Shown here piece by piece: positions 52,379 to 59,681 of a stretch of 64,000 nucleotides of DNA; the stretch's first letter is position 1, and every line of letters begins with the position of its first letter. A program made the position numbers and the translations under genes. The notes beneath the pieces are model-generated. The model made no database searches. It saw nothing but the letters and a program-made list of their open reading frames with translations, and had not been told where the DNA came from. The stretch is taken from the NCBI GenBank assembly GCA_001464695.1, contig LNDQ01000108.1, positions 62,001 through 126,000 of the forward strand, written 5' to 3'. The DNA is from Betaproteobacteria bacterium Ga0077523 (GTDB lineage: Bacteria; Pseudomonadota; Gammaproteobacteria; Burkholderiales; Ga0077523).

Positions 52379-53938
52379 CTATGAGCTGCAGGACAGCATG
52401 GAGCACCCGGCACGGGTACGTGCCCAGTCGGGCCGCTTCGCGGCAAAGCGCTCGCGGCCGGGCTGATCCTCGTAGGGACGGCGCATCACGTCGAGCAGTT
52501 CGTCGATGCGGCCGAAGTCACCCTGCTCTGCGAGGTCGATGGCTTCCTGGGCGAGGTAGTTGCGCAGGACATAGCGCGGGTTGACCGCGTTCATGCGTGC
52601 TCGCCGCTCGATGTCAGGGATCGCGTTCGATCGGATGCGTTGAGCGTAGCGCTCGAGCCACGTCGTGACCTGCGGTCGCGTCGCAACGCGCTTGGCCTCG
52701 TCGTAAAAGGCCGGCGCCAGCACGTCGGACTCCGGACGATCGAGATCCACGCCTGCGAGCAGACGGAAGGCGAGTGTCATGTCCACCTCCGCCTCGTGCA
52801 GCAGCAAGTAGAAGTCGGAGCCGATCTCGCCGTCGCGATCGCGCCAGGTGTCGAAACCGAACTTGGCTGCCGTCATGCGCTGCTGCTCCGCTTCGAACAC
52901 TGCAGCAAATCGATCGAGGCCCGCCTCCAGCGGCGCGGTGGAAGGAAACACCGGCACCAGCGCATTCGCGAGCTGCGCGAGATTCCAGTGCGCGATCTGC
53001 GCCTGCTGCCCGAAACGATAGCGACGTCCGGCAGCATCCGTGGTGTTCGGTGTCCAGCCGGGATCGAAATCCTCCAGCCACCCGTAGGGGCCATAGTCGA
53101 TGGTGAGCCCGAGGATCGACATGTTGTCGGTGTTCATCACGCCGTGGACGAACCCCACCCGCAGCCAGTGAGCGACCATCGTCGCCGTGCGCTCGCAGAC
53201 AGCGTGGAACCACCGCGTGCGGCGTTCGACCGGATCGCCTGCTATCTCGGGGAAGTCACGCCGGATGGTGAACTCCACCAGACGCTCGAGGGTCGCAAAA
53301 TCCGAGCGGGATGTGAAGATCTCGAAGTTGCCGAAGCGGATGAACGAGGGTGCCACGCGGCACACGATCGCTCCTTGCTCTGCCTGCGGCCGGCCGTCGT
53401 AGAACATGTCCCGCACCACTTCTTCGCCGGTACCCACCAGGCACAGGGCCCGCGTCGTGGGTACGCCGAGGTGATGCATCGCTTCGCTGCATAGAAACTC
53501 GCGGATCGACGAACGCAGTACCGCCCGGCCGTCGGCCGTGCGTGAGTACGGGGTGGGTCCAGCGCCCTTGAGCTGCAGTTCCCAACGTTCGCCTCGCCGG
53601 TTGACGACTTCGCCCAGCGTGATCGCGCGACCGTCGCCCAGTTGCCCCGCCCATTGGCCGAACTGGTGACCGCCGTAGACCGCAGCGTAGGGCTGCATCC
53701 CGGGTAACGTCCGGTTGCCGCCGAACACTTCCGCAAAGTCGGGCGTTTGCACGTCGGCCGCCGTCAGGTCGAGCAATGCGGCACACTCGGGCGACCACGA
53801 AATGAGCCTTGGCGCAGCCACCTTCGTGGGGTCCACCCGCGAGTAGCATGCACCATGCACCTGTCGCCGCCGCGGACCGGTATCGGCATCGGCGGGCAGA
53901 TCGCGGACGAAGCTGTTGTCGAATACGATGGAGTTCAT
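52379..53938 (-). CDS. selO: SelO/YdiU family protein adenylyltransferase
   Basis: 519 aa pseudokinase-fold AMPylase. Blocks: MQPYAAVYGGHQFGQWAGQLGDGRAITLGEV near 80-110, RWELQLKGAGPTPYSRTADGRAVLRSSIREFLCSEAMHHLGVPTTRALCLV near 118, GVMNTDNMSILGLTIDYGPYGWLEDFDPGWTPNTTD near 245. The closing Cys-rich CSMLSCSS at the C terminus is where eukaryotic forms carry selenocysteine. Known role: AMP transfer to redox proteins under oxidative stress. Stand-alone gene. Confidence 0.95.
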   Translation of the reverse strand: MNSIVFDNSFVRDLPADADTGPRRRQVHGACYSRVDPTKVAAPRLISWSPECAALLDLTAADVQTPDFAEVFGGNRTLPGMQPYAAVYGGHQFGQWAGQLGDGRAITLGEVVNRRGERWELQLKGAGPTPYSRTADGRAVLRSSIREFLCSEAMHHLGVPTTRALCLVGTGEEVVRDMFYDGRPQAEQGAIVCRVAPSFIRFGNFEIFTSRSDFATLERLVEFTIRRDFPEIAGDPVERRTRWFHAVCERTATMVAHWLRVGFVHGVMNTDNMSILGLTIDYGPYGWLEDFDPGWTPNTTDAAGRRYRFGQQAQIAHWNLAQLANALVPVFPSTAPLEAGLDRFAAVFEAEQQRMTAAKFGFDTWRDRDGEIGSDFYLLLHEAEVDMTLAFRLLAGVDLDRPESDVLAPAFYDEAKRVATRPQVTTWLERYAQRIRSNAIPDIERRARMNAVNPRYVLRNYLAQEAIDLAEQGDFGRIDELLDVMRRPYEDQPGRERFAAKRPDWARTRAGCSMLSCSS

Positions 53939-53971
53939 GGACGCGCGCCGCGTGTGGGCACTTGCCGGCGA

Positions 53972-54268
53972 CTATTCGTCAAGATAGCCCGCTTCCCGGG
54001 CGTGACGGATGGCCAACACGAGCACCCGCTCGGAAGCCGGATACCAACGGTACTTCGCCACATACGTCGCCGCCCCATGACCGGCAACCAGTTCGCGCAA
54101 GCCATCCTCGACTCGACGACCGATGCGCGGATGCCGGGCGAGAATTCCGATCGCGTCACGCAGATCATTCACGACGACCGCCGCGCGTCCCGGATCTTCC
54201 TGGGCAATGAACTCGAAGATGCGTTCCAGATCGGCGAATGCGCGTGCCGAGAGCGCTAAGGTCGCCAC
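53972..54268 (-). CDS. RelE/ParE-type toxin of a toxin-antitoxin pair
   Basis: 98 aa from GTG at 54268. Fold pattern LSARAFADLERIFEFIAQEDPGRAAVVVNDLRDAIGILARHPRIGRRVEDGLRELVAGHGAATYVAKYRWYPASERVLVLAIRHAREAGY matches the RelE/ParE superfamily, with conserved RHAREAGY at the end. Overlaps the upstream antitoxin by 13 bases. ParE-like toxins inhibit gyrase, RelE-like ones cut mRNA; which applies is undecided. Confidence 0.88.
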   Translation of the reverse strand: MATLALSARAFADLERIFEFIAQEDPGRAAVVVNDLRDAIGILARHPRIGRRVEDGLRELVAGHGAATYVAKYRWYPASERVLVLAIRHAREAGYLDE

Positions 54269-54540
54269 GCCTTGGCACGGGGTCGCGCGACCCGCTTGCC
54301 CCGAGCCTTGGCGGCGAGATAGCCGAACACCTCTTCGGGGTCGTACGCCCTGCCCGACTGCAGAGTCTCGGACTCCGCTTCCAGGGCCTCGGCCCCGAAG
54401 CGCCGCCGCAACGTCACGCGGTTCGCGGCCTGCTCGATTGCCTCGACCATGAAGGCGTGCGCCGACTGCCCCGTACCTTCTACGAGTTCGGTGATCTGCT
54501 GCTTCAGTGAATCCGGCAGCTTGAGACTGGTAGCGGCCAT
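54256..54540 (-). CDS. Ribbon-helix-helix antitoxin
   Basis: 94 aa. N-terminal ribbon-helix-helix: ATSLKLPDSLKQQITELVEGTGQSAHAFMVEAIEQAANRV; the rest is charged and ends with a basic RGKRVARPRAKAWRP tail. Start ATG at 54540; upstream in-frame codons have no support. AACCA and a near-palindrome of TAGTAAC/GTTACTAC type (54564-54582) sit in the leader, a possible operator. Neutralises and represses with the overlapping toxin gene. Confidence 0.86.
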   Translation of the reverse strand: MAATSLKLPDSLKQQITELVEGTGQSAHAFMVEAIEQAANRVTLRRRFGAEALEAESETLQSGRAYDPEEVFGYLAAKARGKRVARPRAKAWRP

Positions 54541-54595
54541 TGGTTCCTCATGGCTCCATGGAGTAGTAACAAAGTAATACCTGTGCGCCTGGCCG

Positions 54596-55567
54596 TCAAG
54601 CCAAACCACTGGTCGACAACGGCTTCCGCGCTGCCACCACCTCCGCCAGCAGGCACAGGATCTCGTACATGATCGTCGCCCCCACCAGCGCGGTATTGCC
54701 CGACGGATCGAAGGGCGGGCAGACCTCCACCACGTCGCCACCGATCAGGTTGAGATGGCGCAGCCCGCGCAGGAACTGCTGCGCCTCGCGCGTGGTGAGT
54801 CCACCGATCTCCGGCGTGCCGGTACCTGGCGCGTACACCGGGTCGAGCCCGTCCACGTCGAAGGTGATGTAGGTCGGTCCGTCGCCCACGACGCGACGCG
54901 CTTCGGCGATCACCTTCTCGACACCCAACTCGACGAATTCGTCGATGAACACCACGCGCATGCCCGAGTCGGCGGAATAGCGCCACCCGTCGTCGACGGC
55001 CTGGCCGCCGCGAATGCCGATCTGGATGGTGCGCTTCGGATCGAGCAGCCCTTCTTCGACCGCATAGCGAAACGGCGAGCCGTGATGGAACCGGCTGCCG
55101 CCCCATTCAGCCCAGGTGTCGGTATGGGCATCGATGTGGATCATGCCGATCGGACGATGCCGCGCGATGCCGCGGAAGATCGGGTACGTGATGGAATGGT
55201 CGCCGCCGGCCGTCAGGGGCAGCGCACCGGATTCGAAGATGCCGCGATAGAAGCCCTCGATATCGGCCAGCACGGCGACGCGATCGAATATCTTCGAGAA
55301 CCCGACGTCACCGACGTCCGCCACGTTGCAGATCTCGAACGGGTTGATGCGCGAAACATGATGGATGCCCCGGCACATCGAGGACTGGTTGCGAATCTCG
55401 CGCGGTCCGTGGCGCGCACCGGCCCGACAGGTCACGCCACCGTCGTAGGGCACGCCGATCATGGCCACATCGAGACCTGCCGGATCGCGCCGCAGCGGCG
55501 TGCGCATGAAGGTCGGAATCTCCATGTACCGCGGGGAGTTCTGAGGGTTGAAGGCAGGGGCTTCCAT
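54596..55567 (-). CDS. Ureohydrolase (agmatinase/guanidinobutyrase family)
   Basis: 323 aa, arginase-fold dimanganese hydrolase. Metal motifs GGDHSITYP near 125, IHIDAHTDTWAEWGG near 148 and TFDVDGLDPVYAPGTGTPEIGGLT near 235 are complete. SRFHHGSPFRYAVEEGLL lies between. Releases urea from agmatine, guanidinobutyrate or a similar guanidino compound; the first two are the usual substrates of this branch. The start at 55567 (MEAPAFNPQNSPRY) matches family length. The urea produced could be handled by urease elsewhere; none is in the window. Confidence 0.93.
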   Translation of the reverse strand: MEAPAFNPQNSPRYMEIPTFMRTPLRRDPAGLDVAMIGVPYDGGVTCRAGARHGPREIRNQSSMCRGIHHVSRINPFEICNVADVGDVGFSKIFDRVAVLADIEGFYRGIFESGALPLTAGGDHSITYPIFRGIARHRPIGMIHIDAHTDTWAEWGGSRFHHGSPFRYAVEEGLLDPKRTIQIGIRGGQAVDDGWRYSADSGMRVVFIDEFVELGVEKVIAEARRVVGDGPTYITFDVDGLDPVYAPGTGTPEIGGLTTREAQQFLRGLRHLNLIGGDVVEVCPPFDPSGNTALVGATIMYEILCLLAEVVAARKPLSTSGLA

Positions 55568-55950
55568 CGGATACCTCGACACGCATGAAGCCGGGAGTTT
55601 ACGAGAAGCCGTCGCCAAACGGCGTCACTTCGTCGACCAATGGTCTGGCCGACACCCCCAACTCGTCCGAAACGCCAGTTTCCCCATCGCGGCTGCGAAA
55701 ACCATTGATCGCCGTCAACGACGGCCGTCCGAAAAAGCGAGTACAAGGACGTTTTTGGCGCAAGGAAATCGGGAACCTGCCGTTAACGGCAGTCGTGCAT
55801 GTCGAATCCCGACCCGAGACGGGGTCCGGGGTGCACGACTGACGTACCTGGATTTCCTTCAACCCTGACGTTGTCGACGGGTGGCCGCGTGGCGGACCGA
55901 GTTGTCGCCGCCGCGCCTTCAGTTGCGCCGGCAAGAACGAGGAAAGCACC
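55568..55950. other. Intergenic region with palindromes
   Basis: 383 bases without a supportable gene. Bases 55777-55792 are a perfect 16-bp palindrome, CTGCCGTTAACGGCAG. Immediately after it AGTCGTGCA (55791-55799) pairs with TGCACGACT (55832-55840), giving a second, longer-looped stem. Together they may be an operator plus hairpin leader of the gene at 55951 or of the divergent ureohydrolase. Confidence 0.5.
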
Positions 55951-56280
55951 ATGGTCACACACGCGAGGGTCGTGTTCGTCAACAGTCACAACCACCTCAC
56001 CGACACCGCCGGCCACGATTGCCGGTATCGCACGGCGAACGGTCATCCGTTGCTGCCGGGATACTGGTACCTCGTGCAGTGGCCGGACGACGTGGAGGAG
56101 CCGCTGTTCGACATGCACGCGCATTACTCGGGGCCTTTCGATTCGGAGCGCGCCGCCCGCAACGAACTGGGCGCGCTGGGCGTCCCGGTGTCGACGCTGG
56201 TCGATGCACCGCCGTCGAGCGGTGCTGCGACCGCGAGAAATCCCGACGCCGCGTTCTTTTCCGACTGGCACTGCGACTGA
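55951..56280 (+). CDS. Hypothetical protein
   Basis: 109 aa, acidic and aromatic, no signal or membrane segment. Contains VTHARVVFVNSHNHLTDTAGHDCRYRTANGHPLLPGYWYLVQWPDDVEEPLFDMHAHYSGPF and ends FFSDWHCD. His-rich stretches (NSHNHL, DMHAHY) could bind metal. AACGAGGAAAGCACC precedes the ATG. I do not recognise a family. Divergent from the ureohydrolase and followed 65 bases later by a membrane-anchored gene on the same strand. Confidence 0.7.
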   Translation: MVTHARVVFVNSHNHLTDTAGHDCRYRTANGHPLLPGYWYLVQWPDDVEEPLFDMHAHYSGPFDSERAARNELGALGVPVSTLVDAPPSSGAATARNPDAAFFSDWHCD

Positions 56281-56345
56281 TCCGACGGCGCAACGCCGGA
56301 CCGTGCCGCGTCGGATACGCGGCCCGCTGACTCGAGGAATCGTTC

Positions 56346-57191
56346 CTGCGCGTTCTCCTGGTTCTTTGCCTGCTGGCGGCCGCGGCTGCCGCTGTCCTGT
56401 GGCACGCGCACTGGCGCTGGCGCGAGGCGACGGATTCGATCCGGGCGGCGATGCTCCTGGAAGCCACTCCGCCGGCGGTTGCGGCGTACTCCGAAAGCGA
56501 TCTCGCGGATCTCCCGACGCCGGTCGCACGCTATTTTCGCAGGGTGCTCACCGACGGACAGCCCATCGTGCGACATGCGCGCGTGCGGTGGTCAGGCACA
56601 TTCAACATGGGCAAGCCCGGCCGTGATCAATGGGTGGCTTTCAGCGCCGTGCAGGACTTCGTGCCGGCTACGCATGCATTCGTCTGGGATGCCCGCATGC
56701 GTATGCTGCCGGGCGTCCCCGTCATGGTGCGCGACGAATTGGTCGGCGGGCAGGGCTCGATGCTTGGCGCGATCATGGGCCTGATCACCGTGGTCGATGT
56801 CGGCGGAACCACGAACATCGCGACGAACGCGCTGTTGCGCTTCCTGGGTGAAGCCGTCTGGTTGCCCACCGCACTGCTGCCTGGCCAGGGCGTTCGCTGG
56901 ACGGCCATCGACGATGTCACGGCCCGTGCCGCCATCTCGAACGGAACCGCGACGGTGCATGCCGAGTTCCACTTCGGTTCCGACGGTCTCGTCGAGTCCA
57001 TGACATCCAGCGAACGCACCTTCGACGACGAGACGAACCCACCGGCCATCCAACCGTGGGGTGGAACGTATCGGCGCTACGAGCGCCGCGGAACGATGCT
57101 GGTGCCGCTGGAAAGCGAGGCGGCCTGGTCCCTTCCGGCGGGTCGGTTCGTCTACTGGCGCGGAACGCCCGAGGCGATCGAGTACCGATAG
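56346..57191 (+). CDS. DUF6544/DUF6920-like membrane-anchored protein, probable CTG start
   Basis: About 281 aa. The N terminus LRVLLVLCLLAAAAAVLWHAHWRW is a membrane anchor or uncleaved signal. The body has LPTPVARYFRRVLTDGQPIVRHARVRWSGTFNMG near 50, DARMRMLPGVPVMVRDELVGGQGSMLGAI and FGSDGLVESMTSSERT, resembling DUF6544. The frame opens after a TGA at 56328. No ATG, GTG or TTG precedes the anchor. GAGGAA at 56334-56339 is six bases from CTG at 56346, which I take as the start; the first ATG, at 56451, would remove the anchor. Function unknown. Confidence 0.65.
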   Translation: MRVLLVLCLLAAAAAAVLWHAHWRWREATDSIRAAMLLEATPPAVAAYSESDLADLPTPVARYFRRVLTDGQPIVRHARVRWSGTFNMGKPGRDQWVAFSAVQDFVPATHAFVWDARMRMLPGVPVMVRDELVGGQGSMLGAIMGLITVVDVGGTTNIATNALLRFLGEAVWLPTALLPGQGVRWTAIDDVTARAAISNGTATVHAEFHFGSDGLVESMTSSERTFDDETNPPAIQPWGGTYRRYERRGTMLVPLESEAAWSLPAGRFVYWRGTPEAIEYR

Positions 57192-57243
57192 GGCAGCTCC
57201 GCCCGGCGCGCATGCCGCTCCGAAGCCTGTTCGCGCTCGCGCG

Positions 57244-58842
57244 TCAGCGCACCCGCTTCAGAGGGCCGATGTATGTGGGACCGAAGGCAAGCCCCGCGAT
57301 CTCGTGCCACATCTCGCACCCGGGGACCCCGTTGCCTCCGTGCAGCGTCTGCGTGATCACCGCCATGATGTTCGCCGCCGCATGACCGCGATACTTCACC
57401 ACGGTGTTCTCGTAGACACGCACGCCGTCGACCCAGAGACGGAACACGCCGTCACTTCTGGCCACCTGACCGTCCAGGGAATTGAGCTTGATTTCGTACT
57501 CGACCGAATAGACCTGTCCGGGACGGTAGGCAACACGGAAGGGAATGGTATCGCCGCGGTCCGGGCTCGAGAACCTGTGCCCACCGAAGCTGTAGAAATA
57601 CCACAGGACCCCGAAGCTGTCGTTGGCCTTCGAGTACAACGTGTGGTTGAGGTTGAAGGCCCAGCCGAGATCCGCGTCGTACAGTTCGTCCGCCGGCCAG
57701 CCGATGCTGTTGACGTTCTGCCATGTCCCAGTGGTCCCCGGCGTCTTCTGGCCGAGGTTCGCACAGTCCTTCACCGTCTCGCCCACCTTGATGGCGTAGC
57801 GGGTGAACAAGTGCGTCGGCGCTTCATAGGCGGTCGGCACCTGATACGGCTTGCGTGGCCCGGCTCTCTTGACGAAGACCTTGCGCGCGTTGATCCCGGT
57901 GGCACCGAGGGGACCCGCCCGCGCACGAATCGCCTTCACACCGTACTCCGGCCAATCCACCATCACGGCCGGGTAGGACGCCGAACTCACCCACCCGTCG
58001 TCGTACCAGGCCTGAATCTCCGCCACCGTCGCGCGTGCAGGCATCTGGTCCCACGGCACGCCACCGCCGGATTCGACGCGGCCGGGATGTTGCGCGGCCG
58101 GACTGATCAGCAACTCCGGAACCGCAAGCTCGTAGATTGGCAGGTCGTACTCGCCGTAGTAGGACTCGAGCCAGATGGAAAGCGTCGCGCTCGCGATTTT
58201 GCCCTCGACCTTCGACAGATCGAACCGCAGCATGCCGTTGCCGTATTCGTCCTTGTCGCGCGGGTCCCCGACCGACCAGATCGGCTCCTGTGCGAGCGAC
58301 CGGTTGCTGGTCACGGATACCCAGGTATCCAGGAGCAACGGCACCTCGTGCACGCCCATGTTCGTCGTGATGATCAGCCTGGGCGCCCTGGATGGGTTCG
58401 ACTGCGACGCAAATTTCGGCCCCGCCCCCTTGATCTTCCTGGCACCGACCAGGAACCCGGTGTTGTCCGACAGCAGCTTTTTCACCAGCGTCGTCACGTC
58501 GGCCGAGACGTAGCCTGGCGTTCCCACACGCAGTTGAATGATCGCGTAAGGCGTCACGCCCTGTGCCACACCATCGGCATCGATCCAATCGCCACCCCGG
58601 TTCCTCCAGGGCAGGTACAGGGTCGGGCTTGCGTAGTCGTACGAGGGGGCCTCGGTTTCGATCATCCTGAGGCGCTCCACCGGGAGTCGGGGTGACGACG
58701 AACGCTCCGGGGTGACCGGGCCATCGCCGGAGCGTGCGCTGCGTCGGCCGTCGGCGACTGCATCGGCACTCCGTTGCTCGGCGTGGGCCCATGCGAAGGC
58801 AGCGACCAGCACGACCAGCGCCGCGATCGACCTCAGCGTCAT
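57244..58842 (-). CDS. Large exported protein with two beta-rich (carbohydrate-binding-like) domains
   Basis: 532 aa with signal peptide MTLRSIAALVVLVAAFAWAHA. Residues about 60-250 resemble DNRLRE/disaggregatase-type beta domains: the GFLVGARKIKGAGPKFASQSNPSRAPRLIITTN segment, then LDTWVSVTSNRSLAQEPIWSVGDP, then LRFDLSKVEGKIASATLSIWLES. The C-terminal 200 residues resemble a concanavalin/polysaccharide-lyase-like jelly roll, with VEYEIKLNSLDGQVARSDGVFRLWVDGVRVYEN and CEMWHEIAGLAFGPTYIG. A surface polysaccharide-binding or degrading role is inference; I do not recognise a full-length family. Confidence 0.78.
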   Translation of the reverse strand: MTLRSIAALVVLVAAFAWAHAEQRSADAVADGRRSARSGDGPVTPERSSSPRLPVERLRMIETEAPSYDYASPTLYLPWRNRGGDWIDADGVAQGVTPYAIIQLRVGTPGYVSADVTTLVKKLLSDNTGFLVGARKIKGAGPKFASQSNPSRAPRLIITTNMGVHEVPLLLDTWVSVTSNRSLAQEPIWSVGDPRDKDEYGNGMLRFDLSKVEGKIASATLSIWLESYYGEYDLPIYELAVPELLISPAAQHPGRVESGGGVPWDQMPARATVAEIQAWYDDGWVSSASYPAVMVDWPEYGVKAIRARAGPLGATGINARKVFVKRAGPRKPYQVPTAYEAPTHLFTRYAIKVGETVKDCANLGQKTPGTTGTWQNVNSIGWPADELYDADLGWAFNLNHTLYSKANDSFGVLWYFYSFGGHRFSSPDRGDTIPFRVAYRPGQVYSVEYEIKLNSLDGQVARSDGVFRLWVDGVRVYENTVVKYRGHAAANIMAVITQTLHGGNGVPGCEMWHEIAGLAFGPTYIGPLKRVR

Positions 58843-59137
58843 GTACGCGCAACCATCGTCAGCGCGGCCTTGCCCGCTACCGGCTTGCGCGACTTGTGGC
58901 CAGCCGACGCTGGGCAATCCATGGGTAAGCTCATGGACCGCAATGTAACCATACTGCCGCTGAGAATGGCCGCGATTCAGCGGGGAATCGCCCCCGGGCT
59001 TGCAGCGGCAGCGCCGGCGATCGTGATCCCGCGCAGGATCGTGCGACGGCGTTCGGAACGCACACACGCCTCGGTGCGATCCCTTCGGGACGGGTCGTGC
59101 CCGGGTTTACCATGGTGTCCTCAAGAAGGAGTGGTTC

Positions 59138-59599
59138 ATGCGCCTCGTCGTTTTCGCTCTTACGGCATTCCTGATGCCGTCCGGATGCACACTTGCTCAG
59201 GACGACGAGGACCCCGCGATCCGCCGCGCCAACGCCCCGGCGGTGCCGGCCATCGCCGTGACGGCCAGCGGCAAGACCGACCGTCTCGAGTTCGACTTCG
59301 GCCGCAACCGCGGCAAGGGCTGGGTGGCACGCAAGGGCGAGCTATACGTCGAGACGTGGGTGCAGCACAACGGCTTCCTGTGCGCAACGTACGAAGTCGG
59401 CATCCGCTTCGGACACGGCGATCCCGGATGCGCCAACGCCCAGTGGCTTGCTCCGGCGCGCTACGTGACCAGCCGTGTTCAGTGCAACAACGCGATCGTC
59501 CAGCACATCGGCGTCGACACCGAGTTCCAGTTGGGTGCCGACTTCGACCAGATCACGTGCGCGCAGCGCATGATCCGCTGCGCAAGCGGCAACTGCTGA
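59138..59599 (+). CDS. Hypothetical exported protein
   Basis: 153 aa. Signal sequence MRLVVFALTAFLMPSGCTLAQ with a possible lipobox (PSGC, Cys17). The mature part contains VTASGKTDRLEFDFGRNRGKGWVARKGELYVETWVQHNGFLCATYEVGIRFGHGDPGC and ends FDQITCAQRMIRCASGNC; five or six Cys suggest disulfides. AAGAAGGAG precedes the ATG. No family recognised. Divergent from the large beta-rich protein. Confidence 0.73.
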   Translation: MRLVVFALTAFLMPSGCTLAQDDEDPAIRRANAPAVPAIAVTASGKTDRLEFDFGRNRGKGWVARKGELYVETWVQHNGFLCATYEVGIRFGHGDPGCANAQWLAPARYVTSRVQCNNAIVQHIGVDTEFQLGADFDQITCAQRMIRCASGNC

Positions 59600-59639
59600 A
59601 GCAGCCGCCCGCGAGCCAGGCGACGAACCGCGCTGGACG

Positions 59640-59680
59640 CCCCCTGGGGGGAGAGGCCGCAGGCCTGTCGGGGGGAACCT
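59640..59680. repeat. Type C GC-rich element (copy 2)
   Basis: CCCCCTGGGGGGAGAGGCCG, then CAGGCC and TGTCGGGGGG. Shares GCCGCAGGCC and the following TCGGGG with the element at 29031. Lies between convergent gene ends. Confidence 0.6.
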
Positions 59681-59681
59681 C

